The translations under genes were made by a program, and so were the position numbers. Below the pieces are notes generated by a model. The model made no database searches, was not told where the DNA came from, and saw only the letters and a program-made list of their open reading frames with translations. 64,000 bases of DNA, taken from assembly GCA_035651635.1 (NCBI GenBank), contig DASRFK010000181.1, positions 62,001 to 126,000 of the forward strand, given 5' to 3'. Source of the DNA: JANXQE01 sp035651635. GTDB taxonomy: Bacteria > Verrucomicrobiota > Verrucomicrobiia > Limisphaerales > UBA8199. This document shows, in pieces, positions 44,823 to 52,710 of the stretch (positions within the stretch are counted from its first letter, which is position 1; the number at the start of each line of letters is the position of its first letter).

Positions 44823-45226
44823 AGACCTTTCTGGACAGCGGTGTCTTATTGCACGCCTGGCGTGGAGAAACGCTTTCCAGTGCCGCCCTTAAAATTCTGG
44901 AACAAGCCACGCGCGAGTTTGTCACCGCACAGATGGTTCGGTTGGAGTTGTTGCCTAAAGCGCGGTTTGAGAAGCGTCTCAAAGAGATAGCCTTTTACGA
45001 GGCCCATTTCGCCGAGTGCGTGGCTTGCGAGCCCCTTAGCCGGGAACTGGGCTTGGAAGCCGAAACTCTCGCTGCTCATTACGGCCTGGCCGGCCCGGAC
45101 GCTCTCCAACTTTGCGCAGCCATCCGCCAGGGTGTTCAAGAGTTCTACACTTCCGAAAAACCGGGAAAGCCCATGTTTCGCCTGAGGGAATTAAAGATTA
45201 TCTCCCTTTTCTCGTTATTGGATTAG
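44819..45226 (+). CDS. PIN-domain toxin (VapC-like)
   Basis: PIN toxins are Mg-dependent RNases. The 135-residue product has the acidic residues expected of the active site: Asp6 in KTFLDSGVLLHAW, Glu43 in VRLELLPKA, and Asp94 in GLAGPDALQLCAA. A late Y-T-S-E-K-P loop is present in the place where N-D or S-D usually sits. Start GTG 44819 overlaps the antitoxin stop by 4 bp. No truncation is seen, so the pair should be active. Confidence 0.88.
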   Translation: MKTFLDSGVLLHAWRGETLSSAALKILEQATREFVTAQMVRLELLPKARFEKRLKEIAFYEAHFAECVACEPLSRELGLEAETLAAHYGLAGPDALQLCAAIRQGVQEFYTSEKPGKPMFRLRELKIISLFSLLD

Positions 45227-45326
45227 AAATTTGAAGAGCGAGTTCAGGCGCGTAGGGCTCATGCCCGCAAGAATTCAATCGAACCTGCAGTAGGCCATTC
45301 TAGTTTTGCGCCTCTTGCGGCTTTCT

Positions 45327-45357
45327 GACTCGGATTTCGGCCTTCGGGTTTCGAATG
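45327..45357. repeat. Family F short repeat (first copy)
   Basis: CGGATTTCGGCCTTCGGGTT is a short block also present, partly duplicated, at 63211-63267. It lies in the gap between the toxin gene and the convergent beta-propeller gene; the rest of that 178-bp gap shows nothing. Confidence 0.55.
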
Positions 45358-45404
45358 TGGATTTTATTATCGCAGCAGCATGTCGCCGCGGCCTGACGGA
45401 GTCT

Positions 45405-46487
45405 TTATTTCAGCACCACCGCCACGCCCCAGGGGCTTTGGCCTGCTTTGACCCGGTTGACCTCTTTCTGAGCCGCAAGATCGACGATCGAGACATCATC
45501 GGACGGGCCATTTGCCGCGAAGAGGTATTTGCCGTCCGGGGAAAATGCGATACCCCAAGGCCGTTGCCCCACCTTGATTGTGTCCAGCAAATCGAGGGTT
45601 GCCGGATCCAGCACGCACACCGAGCCGGCGCGTCCGGTGCTGACGTAGATTTTCTTCCCGTCGAGCGACACCTTCAAACACATCGGGCGGCAACCTTTGG
45701 GCAGATGAACCGTCTTGCTCACCTCGTACTTCGTCGTGTCGATGAGATGCACCTCACCGGCGGACTCGGAGGGGATGAAAGCACGGCTGCCATCTGGCAG
45801 AAAATCCACCGAGCGGGGCCGGCCGCCGACGTTGAAATGCGCGCGGACTTCGTAGCTTTGGGCATTGACGACAAAAATTTCTCCATCATTTTCGCAAGTC
45901 ACATAGAAGAACTTTCCGTCGGGAGTTAAACCGACGCCCTCGGGTTCGCGGTGGACCGGCACGATTTGTTCCACCTTCCCCGTCGCCACATTAAGGATGC
46001 TGGCCGTGCCCACATCCTCATTCGAGATGTACAAACGCGTTCCATCTTTACTTAAAGCGAATTGCTCCGGGTCGGAACCGGCTTTGATTTTCCGCAGGAG
46101 TTTCTTGAGGCGTAGATCGACGACTGCAATGCCGTCGGCGGATTTGTCGGCCTTTTTATCGTCGTCATCGTCGTCATCTCCCCCCTTATGCAGAATGGGA
46201 TTGCCTTTGGCGTCCAGTGCTGGTGGGCCCGAGATCGGTGTTCCGCTGAGGGCCACGTACACCGTTTTGCCGTCGGGACTGGCCACGATTCCGCGGGGCC
46301 GCTTGCCGACCGGGATCGTCGCCAGCACTTTCCAACTGCCGCCCTCCAACACAGTGATGTCGCCGGATTTTTCGTTCGAAACGCAAATCTCATAATCCCC
46401 ATTTCCCGCGCCTCGCGCCGCGAAGGCTGAGAGTAGCGAAACAACTACGATAACCTGGCGAGCAGCCGCCCAGCGCACGAATTTCAT
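45405..46487 (-). CDS. YVTN-family beta-propeller protein
   Basis: The 360-residue exported protein has a signal peptide (VIVVVSLLSAFAARGAG) and a seven-bladed propeller of YncE/YVTN type. Blades carry a P-x-G-(I/V)-A/x-S/F-P/x-D-G-K-x-(V/L)-(Y/F)-V core, for example ASPDGKTVYVALSG, SKDGTRLYISNED, SLDGKKIYVSTGRAG and SPDGKYLFAANG. Between the first blades sits a striking acidic run (GGDDDDDDDKK, near residue 107). Such proteins often accompany haem or PQQ enzymes, but here neighbours are a toxin-antitoxin pair and a dead defence locus. Its stop lies 178 bp from the convergent PIN gene. Confidence 0.85.
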   Translation of the reverse strand: MKFVRWAAARQVIVVVSLLSAFAARGAGNGDYEICVSNEKSGDITVLEGGSWKVLATIPVGKRPRGIVASPDGKTVYVALSGTPISGPPALDAKGNPILHKGGDDDDDDDKKADKSADGIAVVDLRLKKLLRKIKAGSDPEQFALSKDGTRLYISNEDVGTASILNVATGKVEQIVPVHREPEGVGLTPDGKFFYVTCENDGEIFVVNAQSYEVRAHFNVGGRPRSVDFLPDGSRAFIPSESAGEVHLIDTTKYEVSKTVHLPKGCRPMCLKVSLDGKKIYVSTGRAGSVCVLDPATLDLLDTIKVGQRPWGIAFSPDGKYLFAANGPSDDVSIVDLAAQKEVNRVKAGQSPWGVAVVLK

Positions 46488-46555
46488 TATGGCACAAATT
46501 AATGGCGCAATTCACCCGCGCAAGCTGAAAGCGCGGCCGCGCAAACTAGCAACCG

Positions 46556-46775
46556 AGAATCTCACGCCAAGCCGCCAAGCCGCAAAGAACAGCGAATTGG
46601 ACCCGTCACTCGGCATACGTCACTCGTCACTTTCCCCAGTAGCCTTGGCGTCTTCGCATCTTTGCGTGATCCACCCCCGAAAATCCCGAAGGAATTTCGC
46701 CCTCCAGCCCAAGGTTGCCGCCCCGCGGCTACCTTGGGTGCCAGGCCCCCAATCATCAACCTCGAAGAGGTTGCG
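46556..46775. repeat. Composite repeat block, left (family E)
   Basis: Three modules occur in order: TCTCACGCCAAGCCGCCAAG (from about 46560), AGTAGCCTTGGCGTCTTCGC to about 46678, and CAATCATCAACCTCGAAGAG to about 46775. Each reappears at 50384-50735 in the same order but reverse-complemented. The remaining 46776-46929 shows no gene. Confidence 0.65.
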
Positions 46776-46929
46776 CCAACACGCGAACGGTTAACTAAAT
46801 AAACTACGTCGCCAGCACCGGGATCCCCATGCCCGACCTTCGCTGATTTCATCGGGAGTATTTTGTGTCTGGTTCTCGCTAAGACTCATTATTGCGACGT
46901 TCTGTATATCGATGAAGTAACACAAATCT

Positions 46930-47385
46930 GTTGACATGCTGTCGGAAGGATTGAACCTTCAGGACGCGACGCGGGTAATCAACTATGATCTGCACTGGAA
47001 CCCGGTCAGACTGATGCAGCGGATTGGGCGTGTGGATCGACAACTAAGCCCGGAGATTGAGGCGAAAATCGCCGCAGACCATCCGGACCAGGCATTATTG
47101 CTCGGAAAAGTGATCTACTGGAACTTCCTTCCCCCTGAGGACCTGGATGACTTACTGCGGTTGTACGGTAAGGTATCAAACAAGACGCTGCGTATTTCGA
47201 AGGTGTTCGGGATCGAAGGGAAGAAGCTGCTGAGGCCGGAGGACGATTATGAGGCTCTGCGCGATTTCACGCACAATTACCAGGGCGTCCTGACTCCGCT
47301 GGAGGAGATGGCGACCAGGACGCCGGAGGCTGAAGCTGCGACTGGAGGTGCTGAATTGGATGGAATTGAACTGAGCAGCGGGTGA
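46930..47385 (+). pseudogene. C-terminal helicase fragment (SNF2-type, DrmD-like), truncated
   Basis: The fragment begins at VDMLSEGLNLQDATRV, helicase motif V, continues with NYDLHWNPVRLMQRIGRVDR (motif VI), and then a family-specific tail KVFGIEGKKLLRPEDDYEAL. Everything upstream, including the ATPase Walker motifs, is absent; sequence before 46930 has no helicase likeness. The end also looks altered, because after LTPLEEM the usual continuation is replaced by an acidic GAELDGIELSSG tail. It resembles the SNF2 helicase that accompanies an Eco57I-like methylase, as in class 1 DISARM, but cannot work. Confidence 0.7.
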
Positions 47386-47399
47386 ACCCGTTCAACGCA

Positions 47400-47927
47400 A
47401 TGAGCAAGCAGGCTGTCATCCGACTCGAACACATCCAGAGGGAAATCCTGCTTTTGAGGGGCCAGAGGGTTATGCTCGGACAGCACCTCGCGGGTCTTTA
47501 CGGGGTGCCGGTCAAAGCGCTGAACCAGGCTGTGAAGCGGAACCTCTCCCGTTTTCCCGAGGATTTTATGTTTCAACTCAGCCAGGCGGAGTTTGACAAG
47601 TTGAAGTCACAGATTGTGACTTCAAGTTGGGGCGGGATCCGACGAGCTCGGCCGTATGCGTTTACCGAACAAGGGGTCGCCATGCTTTCGAGCGTGTTGC
47701 ATAGCGAGCGAGCTGTCCAGGTCAACATCGCCATCATGCGCGCGTTCGTCCAACTGCGGCAGGTGTTGTCCGGCCATGCGGAGCTGGCACGCAAATTTGC
47801 CGACCTGGAGCGGCGTATCGAGGGGCATGACGCGGCCATTCGCTCGCTCTTTGACGCGATCCGGCAGTTGATGGCCCCGCCTCGAAAATCAAAACGCGAA
47901 ATCGGTTTTCACACCCTCCCCAAATAA
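47400..47927 (+). CDS. ORF6N-domain protein
   Basis: ORF6N is a DNA-binding domain of phage antirepressors and regulators. It covers about residues 5-90: VIRLEHIQREILLLRGQRVM, GLYGVPVKALNQAVKRNLSRF-like sequence, then FPEDFMFQLSQAEF and the YAFTEQGVAMLSSVL end. A helical tail (ELARKFADLERRIEGHD) probably dimerises. I chose ATG 47400; GTG 47382 would overlap the helicase fragment stop. The frame is intact although both neighbours are broken, which suggests a surviving regulator or accessory gene of the lost defence locus. Confidence 0.85.
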   Translation: MSKQAVIRLEHIQREILLLRGQRVMLGQHLAGLYGVPVKALNQAVKRNLSRFPEDFMFQLSQAEFDKLKSQIVTSSWGGIRRARPYAFTEQGVAMLSSVLHSERAVQVNIAIMRAFVQLRQVLSGHAELARKFADLERRIEGHDAAIRSLFDAIRQLMAPPRKSKREIGFHTLPK

Positions 47928-47935
47928 TCAGTAGG

Positions 47936-48455
47936 CCCACCGAACCTAACGCCGAGCACCTCCGCTCCATCAAACGACTCGACCAGCTGGTTGCCTACCT
48001 TCGTGACGAGCTCGATTGGCCCATCGGAGTCCGATGATATCGAGGATATTTCGTTCAGCTACGAACCAGAGGAACTGGGCCTGGATGCCCAACACGCGGC
48101 CAAAATCAACCAGATAAAGCAAATCCGTCCGCTCCACTCCGGGCAGCCGTGGGGCATCTTTTGGGTGAGTTTCGAGAAGAAGCGCCTACCGGTAGTGGTA
48201 CTACGGCGTATTCTGGGCAGTTTGGTGGTAAAGAGCCGGAAGAGCGCCAACAGCCCCGATCGCCCTCGGTGGGGGATGAACGATCTTCTTTTTGTCTCTG
48301 CCTATGGTGACGAAGCTACCGAACAGAGGGAGATCGCATTTGCCATTTTGGCCAGAACGCGGGCGAGGTTCCTACCCTCCGGGTTCTTGGCTGGGACGGA
48401 GCGGATACTGGACTCAAGCTGGAGCACCCCGGCGTCGCGCTGGTCGGGGGTCGAT
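47936..48455 (+). pseudogene. N-terminal remnant of an Eco57I/DrmMI-like DNA methylase with two frameshifts
   Basis: Joining three frames gives a continuous protein: RLDQLVAYLRDELDWPI, a shift near 48025, then ESDDIEDISFSYEPEELGLD and RPLHSGQPWGIFWVSFEKKR, a shift near 48342, then HFGQNAGEVPTLRVLGWDGA and LKLEHPGVALV. This reads like the N-terminal part of large adenine methylases that are paired with SNF2 helicases. There is no start codon in the first frame after the ORF6N stop, and the catalytic NPPY region is absent. Likeness ends near 48455. Confidence 0.62.
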
Positions 48456-48722
48456 TGGAAAGTCACTGTTCGTCGCGATTTCTCCAAGAACCGCCCTCGG
48501 GTCGGCGCCAACAAAGCTGGAAACATCGGCCCCGTAATAGGCGTTCAAAGAGGGGAAGGTGGCCACGTGTGTGAGGTGAAGATAAGTATATCGGGCGGCC
48601 GGACGATCCGCGTCCTTCCGTTCTCCCGCGATGAGACCGAATTGCCGAACCAGCGTCAAGCGCACGCCGTTGGAACGCTGGGATCTAGGCAAATTGCTCC
48701 GTCGACCTCGCGATCACATCAG
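48456..48722. other. Unassigned stretch between methylase remnant and next gene
   Basis: No intact gene is evident. On the minus strand a frame at 48414-48692 includes YLHLTHVATFPSLNAYYGAD, which looks protein-like and could be a fragment of a lost exported protein. This is only an impression. Confidence 0.35.
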
Positions 48723-50207
48723 TCACTTGGCTTTGGACGCGGCCAGAGCAAGCATGCTTTTGAATTGAGCTTCGCCACCGAAATAGCTGTAGTTAGTGCC
48801 CGTGGTGAACAGCTTCGTTTGAGATAAAAACTCAGCGTACTGTCCGCAGAGGAAAGCGTCGTGCGCGTAGTCGTGTCGGTACCCGACGTCTTCCGGATTC
48901 AGTTGATAGAACTTTTCAAAGGCGGCCTTCACGTCGGCCCAAACTTGCGGCCGGTGCCAATAGGAAGGCGATTCAGTCTGGTTGTAGTAACGGGCCAGGC
49001 TATAATGGAGGCTCCTGAGCACCAGCGGCACTGTGCCTCCCCAATTGGTGGAGGCCACACAACTTCGGGCAAACTCCAGCGCCGTGGCCTCTGAGCCATA
49101 CCAGCGCGGCTCCAAATAAAAGCTCATCAGGTTAGCCGCGTCGTAATAATTTGTCGCCAACGCCATGGCGCGACTAAACCACTCCTGCATGCGCTCGCGC
49201 CCCCTGCCTTGCCCCAGTTCAAGCTGCATCATCCGGTATGCGGTCTCCGCGTTGGTGGGATTCATTTTCCACGCGGTATTCAACAGAGGCTCCGCTTGGT
49301 CCAGGTGACGTCTGAAACCTTCCCAACCTTTATCTTTGACGGTATTGGCAAAACCGCCGCCACGGTCGACCCAGGCCATGCCTATCTCGGCAGCGCCGCA
49401 CACCTCATAGTAAGCAGGCTCTTGTTTCCAGTTCTGCTCGAGGATCGGTTGAATTTCAGAGAACATCCTCGGCAGCCACGATTTCGAGTGCGCATATTCC
49501 ACCCACCAGGCTGCAGGCTCCAGGACCTCCGGCGCAGGCGCATTAGTATCGCACGCAAGGGTATAAAGATCGGCAGTCACAACGGCCAGCAGGACGGAAC
49601 GATTGCAATTTGTCTGTGCCGAGCGGGCCGCCAGAGCAGCGCGGTAACCGGCAATGAATTTCAGGGCGGGGTGATATTGACTGCGGCTTAAGTTCTGAAA
49701 CGCCCTAACATGCTCAACCCCCAGGTCTTCCGCTGCAACGCCTTGGTCAGCCACATTGTAACGGACCTGCATGTACCGGATCATGGGATCATCGCAACCG
49801 GTTGACATCGCGGTAGAAATCACGTGAGTCAGGTTGGAGTACCTGCCAAAAGCTCCGACACGTGAGTACTCCACGTATTCTTGAAATGCAGTGTGAACGG
49901 CCGCATCCCAATTCACTCTGGCATGGCCGCTTTGCGCGTATCCGTCTTCCAGCACTTGTATCGCCCAGGTCTTCCGATCAGACGCCGGCCGGCTCAGCAC
50001 TAACGGGCGCTTGGCCGAGTCCTGCTCGTAAGGAATGTTGCGCAAAGCATCTAACTCATCCTGCAGTTTCCCGGCCGGGCGACCCCCACGGGCTTGTTCG
50101 CGATCTGAGTTAAGTTTGTCCTCTTGGTTACAACCAACCAGAAGCAACCAGGACAACCAAAGTAGAATGGAACCGGATCCCGCCCTCCAATCAGCAGCCA
50201 TTTTCAT
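48723..50207 (-). CDS. Lipoprotein with helical repeat (TPR-like) body
   Basis: The 494-residue product has a signal peptide ending in the lipobox LLLVGC, so it should be anchored to a membrane. The body is mostly helical with aromatic and Ala-rich helices, for example AEPLLNTAWKMNPTNAETAY and VKAAFEKFYQLNPEDVGYRH, which look like TPR-type helix pairs. Early features are WAIQVLEDGYAQSGHARVNW and a VISTAMSTGCDDPMIRY segment with a single Cys. It resembles DUF4034-type proteins but I am not certain. It lies alone beside the dead defence locus and has its own upstream region. Confidence 0.65.
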   Translation of the reverse strand: MKMAADWRAGSGSILLWLSWLLLVGCNQEDKLNSDREQARGGRPAGKLQDELDALRNIPYEQDSAKRPLVLSRPASDRKTWAIQVLEDGYAQSGHARVNWDAAVHTAFQEYVEYSRVGAFGRYSNLTHVISTAMSTGCDDPMIRYMQVRYNVADQGVAAEDLGVEHVRAFQNLSRSQYHPALKFIAGYRAALAARSAQTNCNRSVLLAVVTADLYTLACDTNAPAPEVLEPAAWWVEYAHSKSWLPRMFSEIQPILEQNWKQEPAYYEVCGAAEIGMAWVDRGGGFANTVKDKGWEGFRRHLDQAEPLLNTAWKMNPTNAETAYRMMQLELGQGRGRERMQEWFSRAMALATNYYDAANLMSFYLEPRWYGSEATALEFARSCVASTNWGGTVPLVLRSLHYSLARYYNQTESPSYWHRPQVWADVKAAFEKFYQLNPEDVGYRHDYAHDAFLCGQYAEFLSQTKLFTTGTNYSYFGGEAQFKSMLALAASKAK

Positions 50208-50383
50208 AACATAGTAAAAGTGTTTCTAATGTATCCACAACTCAATGTCAATATATGTTTATTATTACGTTGCGATCGTCCCAAAACTCGACGATGGCCA
50301 GCTTAGTGCATGAACCAAGGATTTTTGCGGCCGAACGAACCGATAATGGAAAGCCCTACCCGCCCGAGTTAATTTTTCTTTGC

Positions 50384-50735
50384 GGCTTGGCGGCTTGGCG
50401 GCTTGGCGTGAGATTCTCGGACGGGGGTGGATCACGCAAAGACGCGAAGACGCCAAGGCTACTGGGGACGTGACAGGTTTTGCGGTGGCGAGGGGCGGGT
50501 GGCGAGTGACGAGCCGGAAAGAGCGTCTTTGGCGCTCGAGAGGATCCGTGCTCATCGGTGGTTGAGTTCATCCGTGGTTGAATTGCCGTTTTTGCGAAAT
50601 CCGACCTTTCCTGGAAACAGCAAACGATGGCGCCTTTGACCCCAGCACAATTGCGCTCGGAGGGCCTTACCCCGCAACTCGCTATTTTTAGGAGAGCTGA
50701 GACTGGCGTAACCTCTTCGAGGTTGATGATTGGGG
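50384..50735. repeat. Composite repeat block, right (family E)
   Basis: Modules are GCGGCTTGGCGGCTTGGCGT (from about 50391, with one extra GGCTTGGC unit), GGATCACGCAAAGACGCGAA to about 50470, and ACCTCTTCGAGGTTGATGAT near 50711. They are reverse complements of those at 46556-46775 in the same order. Between them sits a CATCGGTGGTTGAGTTCATC unit. No gene is seen in 50208-50744. Confidence 0.65.
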
Positions 50736-50744
50736 CGGCTTTGC

Positions 50745-52139
50745 CTAATGCTTCGTCGCGGCAGTCGGAAACACGAACGTTTCCTGAACGGTGATGCTCT
50801 TGGTATAGCCGGCCCGGAATGCCCTGGCCCGGACGGTGGTCGATTCCGAGATATTGATTGGGCCGTTATAAAGCAGATCTTCCATCGTGGGAGCCGTTCC
50901 ATCCAGCGTGTAATGAATTGCGGCCTGGGAATCGGGGTGCGCTAACCGAAGCTCGAATGGACGCTTTTCAGTCGCCCCTTTCGAGGAGAATGTTGGAGGA
51001 GGCAAAACTTTGGGCCCAGGCAGGCTGGCAATCCAATTTCTGAGCAACTCCACTCCGTGCTGGTCGAGAGTTTCGTGTGCCAGCGGCGGCATTCTCAACC
51101 CTTCCAGCGTGCTAACCCGCAGCAGCGCCACTGAGCGCCACGGGTCGTTCGGGGCAATGACTCGGGCTTTATCCAATCCTTCGTCAATCAGCACTTGCCC
51201 ATTGATCAGGCCCTGTTTCTCCAAGGGCGTATCGTAGCGCGCATCAAAGTACGCCACCGTCCCTCCCGGCCGATGGCAATACGCGCAGTTGACATCCAGA
51301 TAGGAGCGGGCTCGATCTTCCACGGAGCGAGACACGTCGTTAGCGGGCGCGAGCCTGGAGAACAACGGGATATCCGATTCCTTGAGCGCTGTTTCAAACA
51401 ATCCGATGTGATTCCAGGTCCGCAGTTGGTTGTCGACCACACCGCCGGGATAGGCCACTGCACGGTTCATTTGGCGTGTCTTGAGCCCTAGAACTCCGCC
51501 CGCGTTCGACGAATGGCACGTCCGACAGTCAGATCGGCTGGGGTAGTACCAGGTTTGAGTTCTGACGCCGGTCGCGGTGTGCACCTCGATTCTCTCGGTC
51601 AGGTTCGTTGCCAACAAGTCCGCGTCGCTGTTATCCGGTCTCCACTTGTAAGTCACCCCATAAACGCCGCCATTGGCCTGGCGAACCAGCAGCCTCGTTT
51701 CCAGCCGCCGCCGGATTTCGGGGTGCGTCTCATCCGTAGCGATCTCAAAATGCTTCACAAAAACCGTCCCGTCGGGGAATTGCCAGTCGCCCGTGGCGGT
51801 AAACCGCACTTTCGAAGCCGTCGCCGAATCCTGCCGGGGGACAGAAACCCAGCGTTGCTTGGCCGCGCCGTCGGAATAGAAAGAGACGTTGATGTCATAA
51901 GGAATCAAAGCATCAGCGGGAAGCAATTCCCGCGCATTTTTGAAGGCGCCGGTCTGAGAAAGTCGGGCCGGGAATGGACCGGCATCGTTGCGTGGCATGC
52001 CCAGAAAAGGCGAAGCAGAGGGACGCGATTGCAGGCCGTACTGCGGATTTGTGTTATTCCGGGCCGCCGAGCGCCCGGCCAGCAGCAGAAGGGCGAAGCT
52101 GCAGCAAAGCGCCAAACCTCCCGTCCCGCTCATCCGCAT
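50745..52139 (-). CDS. SO2930-like dihaem c-type cytochrome with CHB_HEX C-terminal domain
   Basis: About 464 residues from ATG 52139, starting with a signal peptide (GLALCCSFALLLLAG). The body carries two haem sites, CRTCH and CAYCH, separated by about 80 residues. Between and around them are features of the SO2930/HNE_0200 family: VFVKHF, RRLETRLLVR, YGVTYKWRPDNSDADLL and TRQMNR. A C-terminal chitobiase-type domain (IHYTLDGTAP) follows. The body is clearly paralogous to the C-terminal part of the giant protein at 52711-58380. A longer frame to 52262 overlaps the upstream gene; 52139 leaves a 22-bp gap. Confidence 0.85.
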   Translation of the reverse strand: MRMSGTGGLALCCSFALLLLAGRSAARNNTNPQYGLQSRPSASPFLGMPRNDAGPFPARLSQTGAFKNARELLPADALIPYDINVSFYSDGAAKQRWVSVPRQDSATASKVRFTATGDWQFPDGTVFVKHFEIATDETHPEIRRRLETRLLVRQANGGVYGVTYKWRPDNSDADLLATNLTERIEVHTATGVRTQTWYYPSRSDCRTCHSSNAGGVLGLKTRQMNRAVAYPGGVVDNQLRTWNHIGLFETALKESDIPLFSRLAPANDVSRSVEDRARSYLDVNCAYCHRPGGTVAYFDARYDTPLEKQGLINGQVLIDEGLDKARVIAPNDPWRSVALLRVSTLEGLRMPPLAHETLDQHGVELLRNWIASLPGPKVLPPPTFSSKGATEKRPFELRLAHPDSQAAIHYTLDGTAPTMEDLLYNGPINISESTTVRARAFRAGYTKSITVQETFVFPTAATKH

Positions 52140-52161
52140 TTTTGAACTAAAGGAAAACCGA

Positions 52162-52704
52162 CTACTTAGACTCACGTTCCATGCTAAACTCGACCGCCCG
52201 ATCCAGGCTAGCTGAAAACCGGCGAATGTTCTTATGGACACCTTGCACGGGCGAGTAGGCAAAGGCTCCCGCCGGGTAGGCGTGCATCACCACATAATCA
52301 TATGCCTTGACAGCGGGGCGCTTGGGATAGTTGCTGAGCAACACTAGGCCGACACAAACGGCATCGGGCTTGTTCTCTTCCACGGCACTGGCGTCCCGAG
52401 TAACCGACACTGTGCTATTGACGAGCCAGGATCGGTTCAGGGGCGGCGAGAGCAACTGGCTATAGCCGCTATCCACAATGAGCCCTTCGGGCAGCACCTG
52501 CAAGACCCGTCCGGCGACATAGCGCCGTCCTTCGATGCATCGTGTGCGCACCTGTTCGGCGCGTTGAGCCGATTTGAACGCATCACTGGCCTCCTGCGCG
52601 CCAGAGACCGGCGGCGCCGCGTTTCTATTTGTCTGGACCGCCCCAGGCTCCGCCGAACTCGAAAGGGCCGCGACAACTAACAGCATGACAATACGTATCG
52701 ACAT
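52162..52704 (-). CDS. Small exported protein of unknown function in a cytochrome operon
   Basis: The 180-residue product has a Sec signal (MSIRIVMLLVVAALSSSAEP). The mature part begins with a Gln/Ala-rich segment, then a helix (ASDAFKSAQRAEQVRTRCIE) and a beta-rich domain with VAGRVLQVLPEGLIVDSGYS, AVCVGLVLLSNYP and YDYVVMHAYPAGAFAY. I do not recognise the family; the beta part could be an OB- or SH3-like barrel. The gene lies 6 bp after the giant fusion gene and 22 bp before the dihaem cytochrome gene, so all three should be one operon. Confidence 0.65.
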   Translation of the reverse strand: MSIRIVMLLVVAALSSSAEPGAVQTNRNAAPPVSGAQEASDAFKSAQRAEQVRTRCIEGRRYVAGRVLQVLPEGLIVDSGYSQLLSPPLNRSWLVNSTVSVTRDASAVEENKPDAVCVGLVLLSNYPKRPAVKAYDYVVMHAYPAGAFAYSPVQGVHKNIRRFSASLDRAVEFSMERESK

Positions 52705-52710
52705 GCTGCC

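Noticed and set aside
46930..48455. Functional DISARM or restriction system
   Set aside because: The helicase lacks its ATPase half and the methylase has two frameshifts and no catalytic region, so the locus cannot work.
46556..50735. Classic composite transposon with insertion-sequence ends
   Set aside because: No transposase or target-site duplication is seen at either repeat block and the modules are not a single inverted copy.
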